Positions 36,095 to 44,338 of a DNA stretch of 64,000 nucleotides are shown one piece after another. Source of the stretch: Chryseobacterium gallinarum (GTDB taxonomy: Bacteria > Bacteroidota > Bacteroidia > Flavobacteriales > Weeksellaceae); contig NZ_CP009928.1 of assembly GCF_001021975.1 (NCBI RefSeq), positions 3,228,001 through 3,292,000 on the forward strand, given 5' to 3'. The notes beneath the pieces were generated by a model that searched no databases, was not told the DNA's origin, and saw only the letters and a list, made by a program, of their open reading frames with translations. The first letter of the stretch is position 1. Every line of letters begins with the position of its first letter. A program made the position numbers and the translations under genes.

Positions 36095-36584
36095 TCGAAG
36101 AATTAATTGTGTTTTTTTGATTTAACAAATTTAGAGATATTGACACGGAAAAAATTTCAAATAAATCTTCCTCATCGAAATCTACATCAATTTTACTAAT
36201 GACGCTAGATAAATTATTTATTTTATTTATTGAGTCTAGCCTATTATCAGTTTTTATTAGATACTGGTCTTCATTATTTTCTAATTCATCATTAAACTCA
36301 TCTTCAGTAATATATTCATTAGACAATTCATACATCAGATTTAAATATCTTTTTTGTTTTAATAAATTTCTAATAGCCGTAATATAGATTTGTTCTTTTT
36401 CATGAAAATTTCTGGTAATCTCATAAATTGGCAACTGAAAATCATGTCTAATAAAATTAGATCGTAAATTTGTAACTTTTGTCAATGTTAAATCATTAAC
36501 AATAAAACCAAAGCTCAAATAGCTATCATTATTTGAGAAATAAGTTTCATTATTAGTTAATTCAAATTCAGTAATATCATTCAT
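36087..36584 (-). CDS. Unknown protein, second gene of a minus-strand operon
   Basis: 165 residues, acidic (many Asp/Glu/Asn). It opens MNDITEFELTNNETYFSNND with a beta-rich N-terminal half (SYLSFGFIVNDLTLTKVTN), then a helical middle (HEKEQIYITAIRNLLKQKRY) and an acidic tail. No family is recognised. It overlaps both neighbours by 8 bp, a tight three-gene arrangement that implies a joint function. Base composition is as AT-rich as the island around it. Confidence 0.65.
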   Translation of the reverse strand: MNDITEFELTNNETYFSNNDSYLSFGFIVNDLTLTKVTNLRSNFIRHDFQLPIYEITRNFHEKEQIYITAIRNLLKQKRYLNLMYELSNEYITEDEFNDELENNEDQYLIKTDNRLDSINKINNLSSVISKIDVDFDEEDLFEIFSVSISLNLLNQKNTINSSND

Positions 36585-37182
36585 ACTCCTTAATTATTAA
36601 TTTAGCATACTCTTCAAAAGATTCAAATTTTTCAATTGATTGTGAAAAGCTATCATCATCTTTAAAGTGAAAATTAAAATCGAATTGTAAAGCATTTTTA
36701 CTTTTTTCACCAATTTTTGAAAATAACTCTATAGGATTAACTTCTAATCGTAATCTACTATTCTCATAATCTGAACTTACATAATACCCATATGCTGCAG
36801 TAGTATCATCAAAAAAATTATTTAATTTATTCTCTTTAAAATAAAATAATTTTTTTGATTCTGTAATAATATCATCTATAAAAAGAGCCCATTTAAAATT
36901 AAATCCATATTTTTTGACATATATATCATTAATAAATTTATCAATATTAAGTTGTTTAATTGTTAAATCATTGTTTTTAAAAGTTATAGCAATTCTGAAA
37001 TCAATAATATCTATTATATATTCGTTTGTTTCTATATATGAACTATTAGGAAGAAATATACTACTTTCTAAAATTTCATCTTCTTTTAATATTTCATTTT
37101 TAATAAAAAATAATTTATCATAATTTGACGGTTTGAAATCACCAATCATAATAATATTTTTTTCTAAAAAAATTTTTCCCAT
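36577..37182 (-). CDS. Unknown protein, first gene of a minus-strand operon
   Basis: 201 residues, no signal peptide, so cytoplasmic. It begins MGKIFLEKNIIMIGDFKPSNYDKLFFIKNE and shows alternating beta-strands (YIIDIIDFRIAITFKNNDLTI) and an acidic C-terminus ending FESFEEYAKLIIKEYE. I do not recognise a domain. It is the promoter-proximal gene of the operon 37182-35678. Given the location inside a toxin-tip array and next to a transposase, accessory or defence-related roles are possible, but nothing in the sequence proves it. Confidence 0.65.
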   Translation of the reverse strand: MGKIFLEKNIIMIGDFKPSNYDKLFFIKNEILKEDEILESSIFLPNSSYIETNEYIIDIIDFRIAITFKNNDLTIKQLNIDKFINDIYVKKYGFNFKWALFIDDIITESKKLFYFKENKLNNFFDDTTAAYGYYVSSDYENSRLRLEVNPIELFSKIGEKSKNALQFDFNFHFKDDDSFSQSIEKFESFEEYAKLIIKEYE

Positions 37183-37401
37183 TACTATTAATTATTAAGC
37201 AAAATTACTTATTTAAAATTAAACAATATTTTGACATGACAAAAAACATATTTATAAATTGTTAAAAATGTAGTTTTAAATATGTATATAGAACTACATT
37301 CAATGAACATTAAAAACCTAATACTCCTTTAGAAGCACTCAGATAATCAATAAATTCGTCAGCCGATTTATTATATGCATTTGTTGTGTCATGTAACTCT
37401 A

Positions 37402-38220
37402 CTAATCCCCATAACTTTCAGTTAACTCAACTTGTTTTTTATTTAGATCATTCGCAGATTTTGTTAGTGAAGTCCAAGCAGAAATATCCGTCTTTGACAT
37501 TCTATTTTTTTGTATTCTATACAATCTTACATAGTGGTCGAATTTGGGAATGGTTGCTATAATTTGTTTTCGTATAGATTGTTGTTGTTCAAACCAATTA
37601 TCAACTTTTTTCAAATAATCCTTATCTTTTTGTAAGACTTCAAGTGTAGCCATAGTACACCAAATTCGATAATATTTAGTTTTTACATATAGGTTTTCAC
37701 CTATTTGATAAGGTTTATAGCCGAGTGATTGCATAAATCGATTTACAGTTTCTCTATCAGCTTCATATTTTTGTTTTTCTTCTTTTTCCTTATTGATGTT
37801 TTTAAGAAAACTTGATTCCATCACATAAAGTTTCTTGGTGTTTTCATTTTCTACCAATAATACATTACTTTCAGGAAGATCATAATATTTTATGACTTCT
37901 TCACTTAGCTCATATTTAAGAAAATGTCCCGAAACATCTTGATCATGAAAACCCATTTTATTTGAAACAATAGTAAAAGAGCCTTTTAATTCATCTGAGG
38001 AAATAGGAATTTGTTCATTAATTGAAATCATGTAAGCATTTCTTTTTTCTGAACCATCGGTTACTTGTTTAACTTTAACAGGAGTTAAAGTCTGGTAATC
38101 AAACTTTTTTAATATTTCATCATCAAAAGAAAATTTTGTTTGTCCTGATAAATAGAGATTTGTTAACATCAAAATAGAATATGATGCTACTGTTTTGAAT
38201 GTAGAGAATTCAAATTTCAT
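37402..38220 (-). CDS. Exported hypothetical protein, 272 aa
   Basis: An N-terminal signal peptide (TVASYSILMLTNLYLSGQ) predicts export. The mature part has a beta-rich first half (AYMISINEQIPISSDELKGSFTIVSNKMG) and a long helical, Lys/Glu-rich second half from about residue 140 (KEKEEKQKYEADRETVNRFM...), probably with coiled-coil segments. No family is recognised. It is monocistronic, with a 180-base leader full of inverted and direct repeats (38221-38400). Its composition is less extreme than that of the operon on its left. Confidence 0.6.
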   Translation of the reverse strand: MKFEFSTFKTVASYSILMLTNLYLSGQTKFSFDDEILKKFDYQTLTPVKVKQVTDGSEKRNAYMISINEQIPISSDELKGSFTIVSNKMGFHDQDVSGHFLKYELSEEVIKYYDLPESNVLLVENENTKKLYVMESSFLKNINKEKEEKQKYEADRETVNRFMQSLGYKPYQIGENLYVKTKYYRIWCTMATLEVLQKDKDYLKKVDNWFEQQQSIRKQIIATIPKFDHYVRLYRIQKNRMSKTDISAWTSLTKSANDLNKKQVELTESYGD

Positions 38221-38400
38221 TGTGGTAGTTTTGGTTAATAAATGCTTAAAAAATAAAGCGTGGACATTGTACCACGTTAACCAAGGGCTACCACACCCTT
38301 AAAAGCAATGATACAAGCCACGCCAAAATGGCGTACCTTATATACATTATTTGCTTTTAAAGATGAAGTTCGAAAACTTCGTTGTGGTAGTTTAGGTTAG
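38221..38400 (-). other. Structured leader/intergenic element with direct and inverted repeats
   Basis: Most of the 400-bp gene-free stretch 38221-38621 is this element. An 18-bp near-direct repeat (TTGTGGTAGTTTTGGTTA at 38220 and TTGTGGTAGTTTAGGTTA at 38382) brackets it. Inside are hairpins CGTGG/CCACG (38259-38276), AAGGG/CCCTT (38283-38301), CGCCA/TGGCG (38324-38336) and GAAGTT/AACTTC (38365-38380). Arms AAAAGCAA/TTGCTTTT enclose the CGCCA hairpin. TGTGGTAG also pairs with CTACCACA at 38288. It precedes the minus-strand gene at 38220. Confidence 0.6.
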
Positions 38401-38501
38401 CAATAATGCAATTAGCACGATTTATTTACATTCCTTTTTCGGAATGGTTTTTATTTTTAATAATACAAATATATAAAAAAGATTTAAGGCTGAAAAACGC
38501 A

Positions 38502-38526
38502 AAACCCTCTAAAATAGAGGGTTTAT
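38502..38526. terminator. Bidirectional terminator-like hairpin
   Basis: AAACCCTCTA / TAGAGGGTTT perfect arms with a three-base loop, flanked by A and T/A-rich sequence. Confidence 0.6.
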
Positions 38527-38597
38527 TATAAATAAAAAAAAGAATCTCAATACGGATTTCCGTAAAAACACTGATTGTTTTTGAAATTTTATAGTGT

Positions 38598-38605
38598 TAG
38601 TTTTG
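38598..38605 (+). promoter_or_regulatory. -7 element of the 38622 gene
   Basis: TAGTTTTG is a perfect TAnnTTTG, with a TTG at 38575-38577 in the -33 position (20-bp spacer) and the start codon 17 bp downstream. Confidence 0.65.
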
Positions 38606-38621
38606 CGAAAAAACAACAACA

Positions 38622-38987
38622 ATGAGACAATATCATTGTTCTTACGATACTATTAAATGTGATAAACATTTTACAGATTATAAAGAAGCAAAAAGATATC
38701 TTTTATGTGTTTTAGGAAACACTCCAATAAAAGAGATTAAATCTTTTAATGAAAGTACTTTCATATTATACTACAAAAATAATCATGATTCACAAAAGCT
38801 AGTTGATTATCTATTTACTAATCTCAGTAAATATTTTTATTTTACAATTTCAATAATTGCTGAAAGTAAAATTGACAATCATCATTATGTAGATTCAAAT
38901 CCAAATAATGAATTAAATATAAATTTACAAAATGAATGGCATAATTTAAATTGTGAAAATTTAAATAACCCTCTAACAGAATATTAG
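38622..38987 (+). CDS. Small hypothetical protein, 121 aa
   Basis: It begins MRQYHCSYDTIKCDKHFTDYKEAKRYLLCVLG, with three early cysteines, then an alternating strand/helix pattern, and ends in an Asn-rich tail (NNELNINLQNEWHNLNCENLNN). No family is recognised. A good promoter (-33 TTG, -7 TAGTTTTG) directly upstream supports expression. It stands alone between the structured element and a convergent pair of small minus-strand genes. Confidence 0.6.
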   Translation: MRQYHCSYDTIKCDKHFTDYKEAKRYLLCVLGNTPIKEIKSFNESTFILYYKNNHDSQKLVDYLFTNLSKYFYFTISIIAESKIDNHHYVDSNPNNELNINLQNEWHNLNCENLNNPLTEY

Positions 38988-39006
38988 ATGAAACAAAATA
39001 GAGTCT

Positions 39007-39234
39007 TTATCTTTCCGTCCATTTAATATCTTCAACTGGGGTTTCACCATGCATCCAAAAATTTGAATAAAAACCAAATAAATATCCATTAATTCTTATC
39101 AAATCTCTTTTGTCTGTTAATGCAATGGACTTTGGTAATCGTCTATATCTACATACAAAATCGAAAAAGACAAGTATTTTGTATAAGAATTTTATTTTAA
39201 ATAAAACTGTTAGAGAAAGTTCTTTAACATTCAT
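39007..39234 (-). CDS. Small basic protein, 75 aa
   Basis: MNVKELSLTVLFKIKFLYKILVF..., with a hydrophobic/aromatic first third, several Arg/Lys, and a C-terminus HGETPVEDIKWTER. No family is recognised. It follows the 49-residue acidic gene by 18 bp in the same direction, suggesting a two-gene unit of a small acidic and a small basic protein. A chance frame is possible in this AT-rich DNA. Confidence 0.4.
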   Translation of the reverse strand: MNVKELSLTVLFKIKFLYKILVFFDFVCRYRRLPKSIALTDKRDLIRINGYLFGFYSNFWMHGETPVEDIKWTER

Positions 39235-39252
39235 AATTTTTAAGTTTAAATG

Positions 39253-39402
39253 TTATTTTTCTTCAGTTTCCTTATTTTCACCCTCTTGAACAGTTGGTTG
39301 TTGATTGTCATTTTCATCAACCTCTTTTTCAGTGCTTTCTTGAACAGTGGGAACAGTTGGACTTTCTAAATTTTCTGCGATGAATTCTTTTAATGATTTC
39401 AT
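39253..39402 (-). CDS. Very small acidic protein, 49 aa
   Basis: It starts at ATG 39402 with MKSLKEFIAENLESP, then a low-complexity acidic tail with a repeated PTVQE element (SPTVPTVQEST... and QQPTVQEGEN) ending KETEEK. The amphipathic N-terminal MKxLxEFIxE helix followed by a disordered acidic tail is a coherent design rather than random sequence, and codon use keeps the composition less AT-rich than its surroundings. The function is unknown; a precursor peptide, a toxin inhibitor or a phage-derived small protein are all conceivable. Confidence 0.5.
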   Translation of the reverse strand: MKSLKEFIAENLESPTVPTVQESTEKEVDENDNQQPTVQEGENKETEEK

Positions 39403-39593
39403 AATAATTGAATTTTAGAATATGTATACAACTTTGTATATACAAACTTTTTGAGTGCATGTAGTAGTTGATACAGTTCACTAATAATCAAAAATTAAGT
39501 TTCTTAATTCAAACATTGTTCATAAATTACAAATTAAAAATGTGCTATTAACACTTTAATAAATTACTATTTAAATTATATAATGTATACAAA

Positions 39594-40448
39594 ATGATTT
39601 TTAATATTTACTATATAAATTTTCCTAAAGTTTACGAAATAAAAATGATGCTTAATAATATGCTTCTTGCTGGACAGACAGTTGAAAAAGATAAAAGTAT
39701 TGAAGGAGAGGCTTACTTAAAAACAAAATTAGGATTTAATATTCTTGATATTTTTAAACTTGGTGAAGCTGAAGCTGGTGGAAATATAAAAGGCTCTGGT
39801 TCTAAAAAAGTGTTAGAAACTTTTGAAATAAAAACAACGAAATCTGTAATTCTAGATGAAGTTGTTAAAAACTGTAACAATTTTAATGGTTTTGACAATG
39901 TTTCTGAAGGACAATTAATAAAAATTGATGATGTAAAACTAACTTTGGAAAATGAAGCTGAATTAAGAATGGTAAAATTTATGAATAGTGGGGCTATGAA
40001 AGATTTAGTCGTTCCAGGTACAAATGGATTAGATATGAATAATCTTTTTAATTCAATGTTTAAGGATTATGCATATAAAATTAAAGGTGCAATAAAAAAC
40101 GATGAAAACATATTAATAAAAATTCCATTAACATTTGAGAGTGAATTTGAAAGTTCTTATAGTGTTGACGATTTATTTGTAGGAAAAGTTTCTATAATTG
40201 GATTATATAAAGGAAAAATAAAAATCGATGATTTAAAAAATTCTTTCCAATATTTTCAAGAATTAGGACAACTTCAAAATACTTTTCAAACAACAGCAAC
40301 TGCTACTACTGATGATTCTGAGATTGAAGAAAGTCATTATACAACGAATGAGGAAAATCAAACATTCAATTTTACAAGTTCAGGAGATGGGAAAGAATAT
40401 TATTATATTGATTTATTGGCAATTATTCAAAATGTAAATATTAAATGA
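39594..40448 (+). CDS. DUF6414-like protein, first gene of a two-gene module with an AAA+ ATPase
   Basis: 284 residues, no signal peptide. The N-terminal YYINFPKVYEIKMMLNNMLL, the Gly-rich GEAEAGGNIKGSGSKKVLETFEIKTTKS, and SEGQLIKIDDVKLTLENEAEL followed by a second beta domain (ILIKIPLTFESEFESSY...GKVSIIGLYKGKI) follow the layout I associate with DUF6414 proteins. This assignment is from memory and tentative. The C-terminal 50 residues are Thr/Glu-rich and probably disordered. The ATPase gene begins 13 bp downstream on the same strand, so the two are co-expressed and likely act together. Confidence 0.65.
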   Translation: MIFNIYYINFPKVYEIKMMLNNMLLAGQTVEKDKSIEGEAYLKTKLGFNILDIFKLGEAEAGGNIKGSGSKKVLETFEIKTTKSVILDEVVKNCNNFNGFDNVSEGQLIKIDDVKLTLENEAELRMVKFMNSGAMKDLVVPGTNGLDMNNLFNSMFKDYAYKIKGAIKNDENILIKIPLTFESEFESSYSVDDLFVGKVSIIGLYKGKIKIDDLKNSFQYFQELGQLQNTFQTTATATTDDSEIEESHYTTNEENQTFNFTSSGDGKEYYYIDLLAIIQNVNIK

Positions 40449-40461
40449 TAATATATTAACA

Positions 40462-41718
40462 ATGACTTTATTATTTTACGAAAAAGATGACTATTATGAT
40501 TTTAAGGAATCAAAGGAAGTAGAAGGCTTTACAATAATTAGCATTACCAAATTTTTGCATAATGTTTCTTTAATAGATGAAATAGATACAGAAACAGAAA
40601 TAATCGATATTTCTGCAATGACTGAATACATCAAAATACAGTCAATATTTGAAGAGATAAGTGGTCGTTTTAACGAAATGCAAATTTTCATATGTGATAT
40701 TTCTAAACGAGAAGCTCTAGAATACGAACTACGTTTTGTATTTGACAGTTTTGAAAATGTTGATAAAGACATATTTATTAGAAAAGAAAGAAATTTAACG
40801 CCTGTTGGGGAGAATTCTATAATTTCAAAAAGACACAGAAAAATAATTGACCTAACTGATTCAGAATTATTTGAATTTTTTGAAAATTTTAGATCAAAAT
40901 TATATGGTCATGCAAAATTTAAAGATGATTTCGAGGAACAAATAAGAACATTTCGAATTTTTAATAAACTAGGTGAACATAAGATTTTATCTTTCTTTTT
41001 AATGGGTGAATCTGGTGTTGGTAAAACAGAAGTTGCACGAAATATTTTCAATTGCTTGAATGGAGAAAAGAAATTTGCAAAAATTAATTTCGGGAACTAC
41101 AGTAATGAGTTTTCACTAAGTTCGCTAATTGGTTCTGCAAGAGGATATATTGGCAGTGAAGATGGAGAAATATTTATGAAAGTTAGAGAAACTGATATTG
41201 GACTTCTGTTAATCGATGAATTTGAAAAGTCAAATTCCACTCTTTTTAATTATTTTTTAGAAGTTTTGGAAAGCGGTAAGATGACAAGTTCTATGGGTGA
41301 AGAAATAGATTTAAATGGTTTTATTATTGTTTTTACTTCAAATATTTCAAAAGATGATTTCAAGAATAGAATTTCACCAGAGTTACGATCTCGTTTTGAC
41401 TATAAATGCATTTTTACATTATTGAGTAATGAAAGTAAGAAAAAATATGTAGAATTTAGAGCTGAAAATATCAGTAAAAAAGTGCACTCAGAGTTTCAAA
41501 TTGAAATAGGGGATCAGCTAAAGAGTTATTTATTAGCCGTAGTGAATGTATCTTTGTACAAAAATATGAGAGATATTAACAAACAAATCAAAAAGGAGTT
41601 TCTAAATTATCTTAAGATTTATCATGTGCAACAAGAAGACGAGAATAATAATGAGATGGAAACTGCTAATAACAGATTTGGACTTGCTAGAAGGTTTTTA
41701 AATTTTTTTAATAGTTAA
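40462..41718 (+). CDS. Clp/Hsp100 D2-type AAA+ ATPase with a novel N-terminal domain
   Basis: 418 residues. The N-terminal 130 residues match nothing I know. Residues 147-340 are a ClpA/ClpB-D2-type AAA+ module: YGHAKFKDDFEEQIR replaces the usual IGQ entry motif, Walker A is GESGVGKT (182-189), a pore-loop segment SLIGSARGYIGSEDG (Tyr229 in GYIG) parallels the Clp D2 pore loop, Walker B is LLLIDE (248-253), sensor 1 lies in FTSN (294), and the arginine finger in ELRSRFD. Hence it is a likely hexameric unfoldase or remodeller. It carries a single AAA ring and no protease-docking loop that I can see. The partner is the DUF6414-like gene upstream. Confidence 0.85.
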   Translation: MTLLFYEKDDYYDFKESKEVEGFTIISITKFLHNVSLIDEIDTETEIIDISAMTEYIKIQSIFEEISGRFNEMQIFICDISKREALEYELRFVFDSFENVDKDIFIRKERNLTPVGENSIISKRHRKIIDLTDSELFEFFENFRSKLYGHAKFKDDFEEQIRTFRIFNKLGEHKILSFFLMGESGVGKTEVARNIFNCLNGEKKFAKINFGNYSNEFSLSSLIGSARGYIGSEDGEIFMKVRETDIGLLLIDEFEKSNSTLFNYFLEVLESGKMTSSMGEEIDLNGFIIVFTSNISKDDFKNRISPELRSRFDYKCIFTLLSNESKKKYVEFRAENISKKVHSEFQIEIGDQLKSYLLAVVNVSLYKNMRDINKQIKKEFLNYLKIYHVQQEDENNNEMETANNRFGLARRFLNFFNS

Positions 41719-41884
41719 ATTTGTCAGATTATGTTAAAATTTGTATTCTACTTGCTTCAATTTTGTATAAATTAACATTATCATTTATATTATGTTAAAT
41801 ACCTTATTTAGTGTGGAAAACCGTAATTTATATTTGAAAATATTTCGTACGAGATTGAATTAATTTGTCTTATTACGTAAATAA

Positions 41885-41912
41885 AAAAGCATTCTTGACG
41901 AATGCTTTTGAG
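41885..41912 (+). terminator. Terminator after the AAA+ module
   Basis: AAAAGCATTC / GAATGCTTTT perfect 10-bp arms with TTGAC loop. Confidence 0.8.
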
Positions 41913-41920
41913 TATTTTTG
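41913..41920 (+). promoter_or_regulatory. -7 element upstream of the lone immunity-like gene
   Basis: TATTTTTG is a perfect TAnnTTTG directly behind the terminator, about 59 bp before the TTG at 41979. Confidence 0.4.
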
Positions 41921-41978
41921 TATATGTCAAATAATTAATATCAGCCAAAAATTTTAAATCAAAAGTTGTTTAATTATT

Positions 41979-42542
41979 TTGGTACATCATTATATATCAT
42001 TATCTAAATTATTACTAGTTCTGATTCTGATATCCCAGTTAGGTTGGTCGCAAATTCCATGCATATCAAAAAATTATAAAATTAATAATTTTATTGATGC
42101 ATTTATTTATACAAATAATGATGAAAATTTTACACCAACTTTATCATCAATTTATGTATCAAGTTTATATTACGAGAATCAAGGATATATGATTACCATC
42201 ACTAGGGAAAATAATAGTGATATTAATATAAATCCTAAAGCTAAAAATTTAACCTTCTTTAAGTATAAAAAATTTAATTTACTATTAAAGGGTAATACTC
42301 CTGAAGATCTTAACTTTTTAAATAAAGCCATTATAAATAAATCTATTTCAAACAACTCTGACTTAAAATTTACCACATCTAATGATAACATTTCTAATGA
42401 TCCTTATCAATGGTTTCTTCTATTTGATATGAAAATGAATCTAATAAATTATTCTTTACCAGAAGAAGAAAATAAAATAAAAGAAATTTTTGAGAAGTTT
42501 AGTATTCCAACGAGTAAAGTTGAGAAAAAAAAAGTTGAATAA
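41979..42542 (+). CDS. Immunity-like exported protein without its toxin
   Basis: No ATG precedes the signal-like segment KLLLVLILISQLGWSQ. The frame opens at 41958, and TTG 41979 is the most plausible start, so the 5' end may be damaged. The mature protein resembles the immunity proteins at 31559 and 33256: NNFIDAFIY near the start, and QWFLLFDMKMNLINYSLPEEENKIKEIFEKF near the end, parallel to WLLTFNYKNEVIQVSPQEKAKNIKSIL. There is no toxin tip directly upstream; the AT-rich island lies there instead. It is likely an orphan immunity gene kept for protection against kin. Confidence 0.55.
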   Translation: MVHHYISLSKLLLVLILISQLGWSQIPCISKNYKINNFIDAFIYTNNDENFTPTLSSIYVSSLYYENQGYMITITRENNSDININPKAKNLTFFKYKKFNLLLKGNTPEDLNFLNKAIINKSISNNSDLKFTTSNDNISNDPYQWFLLFDMKMNLINYSLPEEENKIKEIFEKFSIPTSKVEKKKVE

Positions 42543-42600
42543 TTTTAGAAAACTTTCCCCAAACTGGTATAAGCATCTTTCTTGTGCCTAGAATAAAAAT

Positions 42601-42633
42601 AAACAGTTTGCTTTTCAAAGCAGCCTGTTTTTG
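42601..42633 (+). terminator. Terminator after the orphan immunity gene
   Basis: Two-part hairpin AAACAG-tt-TGCTTT / AAAGCA-gc-CTGTTT followed by TTG; it directly precedes displaced tip 2. Confidence 0.65.
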
Positions 42634-42636
42634 TAA

Positions 42637-43732
42637 AATAAGTATATTTACAACTATACGGATCACTTAGGAAATGTACGATTAAGTTATATGAACAGCG
42701 AATCCGGAATAGAGGTTATTGAAGAAAGTAATTATTATCCCTTTGGCTTGAAGCATGAAGGTTATAATGTATTAACAGGAAATTCAGCTTATAATTACAA
42801 GTACAATGGTAAGGAGCTGCAAGAGACAGGTATGTATGATTATGGGGCAAGATTCTACATGCCGGATATTGGAAGATGGGGTTATCGATCCGTTAGCAGA
42901 GAAAATGCCGAGCTGGTCGCCATATACCTATGCAATGAATAATCCTGTTAGATTTATTGACCCAACTGGAATGATTCCAGAAAATCCAAACCCTGATAGC
43001 TTCTGGCATAGAGTTACTTGGTCTGGAGCAAGGAGAAATGCACAAAGATATGCCAATGCAAAATCTGATCTTGGCTATGAATCTCAAGTTTATAAAAATT
43101 CTGATGTATGGAGTGTAAGAGGACAAAAAACACGAGATGACGGAACTACGTCAACAACATCTCATTATGCGGCTTCTTATGATAATAATGGAGAAGTCTA
43201 TTCTAAAAGTTGGTCATTAACAACTCAAAGTCCTGAACCAGTTCCGATGGATTATGCTTCTTCAGGTGATGCAACAATTAGTTCTCCAAGCCCATTTCAA
43301 GGTAAGAGTAATTTCGATATTGTAATGGTCGATACAAATCCTATAATGCCAGCAATAGCAAGCGCTGTAGTTCCACCTTTAGGATTTATAGCGGGAACTG
43401 CACAAACAATTAATGATGCTTCTGAATGTAATTATTTTGGTGCAGCAATAGGAGTAGTATCTTTAGGATTAAGTGCTAAAATGTCTGGCCCAGCTAATCA
43501 ATGGTTTAGAGGGGCAGATAATAAATTCTCATTAACTCCAGGTAACACATTTAGTAAGACTCTTGACCAAGGAACGGTTGGTTTTAAATGGGGAGCAAGC
43601 CCTATACATTTAAATAAAATTCCAAGTCCAGGAATGCAGAAAATTAATCAAATGATTAGGCGTACGAGTTTGCCAGTTAGTGATAATTTAGGATTGAGAG
43701 AAGCAGGACATTATCATTTAAGAACGAGGTAA
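42637..43732 (+). pseudogene. Displaced Rhs tip 2: core fragment plus unknown toxin, one frameshift
   Basis: The frame is open from 42637 (YIYNYTDHLGNVRLSY) with no start codon before 42691. It carries core sequence to DIGRWG, where a two-base loss in the GT-rich GGGGTTAT (other copies read GGGGTGTT) shifts the frame. The continuation [30 protein letters not shown] and the tip are intact to 43732. The tip has two hydrophobic stretches ([17 protein letters not shown] and [13 protein letters not shown]), possibly for membrane passage, and ends [15 protein letters not shown], a His/Arg-rich C-terminus that could be a nuclease active region. I cannot assign the toxin family. Without promoter or start it is a silent cassette unless recombined. 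Confidence 0.75.
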
Positions 43733-43733
43733 A

Positions 43734-44081
43734 ATGAAGAAATATATAGAAATAGAAGTAATGCCAAAATCTACTAATCCTCAAAAAAAATCTGGCATTT
43801 TAGGAAAATTATTGGGAAAAATTTTTCCACATAAACCTAACGAACAGGATAACGTAAAATACTGGGTATTAGAATTTGAGTATAATGATTGGAATTACAA
43901 GTACGAAGTAAAAAGAGAAATTGGTTTAGATGAAAATAAAGTTCCTATACTTAAGTTGCCTAATGAAAGAAATGAATTAGGATATTGGATGGATGAAAAT
44001 TTAGATTATGATTATTTTAAAAATCATTTTGAGATAAAGGAAGTATTACCTGAACATTTTTTTAAACTTTGGAATGTATAA
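43734..44081 (+). CDS. Putative immunity protein of displaced tip 2
   Basis: 115 residues, cytoplasmic (no signal), starting one base after the tip stop codon. MKKYIEIEVMPKSTNPQKK... has a Lys-rich middle (GILGKLLGKIFPHKP) and a beta-rich domain (VKYWVLEFEYNDWNYKYEVKREIG), ending EVLPEHFFKLWNV. No family is recognised. The coupling to the toxin end and the cytoplasmic character fit an immunity protein for a nuclease-type toxin; this is inference. Confidence 0.6.
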   Translation: MKKYIEIEVMPKSTNPQKKSGILGKLLGKIFPHKPNEQDNVKYWVLEFEYNDWNYKYEVKREIGLDENKVPILKLPNERNELGYWMDENLDYDYFKNHFEIKEVLPEHFFKLWNV

Positions 44082-44167
44082 AAGTAAGAAAGTGTATGAC
44101 AACTAGTTGATGGGTTGAGAATCATTTAAACGAAAACCTTCTTCGTATAGTGATACAGAAAAATTTT

Positions 44168-44213
44168 AAAAAAGGCCGTTTTCACGAGTTGTAAGACGGT
44201 CTCTTTTTATTTT
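44168..44213 (+). terminator. Probable terminator after immunity gene 2
   Basis: GGCCGT / ACGGTC-containing imperfect arms preceded by A6 and followed by CTCTTTTTATTTTT. The 257-bp gap to displaced tip 3 also contains a CTTGTTCT / AGAACAAG hairpin at 44295-44327, only 11 bp before the core homology begins, and no gene. Confidence 0.5.
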
Positions 44214-44338
44214 TACAGTGCAGCTACCCACTGCTGGCGTAAGCGTTACGTTTGTGCCGTGATAACAATAAAACTACTGCAAATGCGGTGATTTCTTGTT
44301 CTGTTTTGTATATGAAAATAGAACAAGATAAATAAGCT

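Noticed and set aside
39253..39402. RiPP precursor peptide
   Set aside because: No modification enzyme, protease or exporter gene lies nearby; kept only as a small protein of unknown role.
39594..41718. Bacteriophage or plasmid replication origin
   Set aside because: No replication initiator, iterons or integrase are visible; the ATPase is of the Clp type, not a helicase loader.
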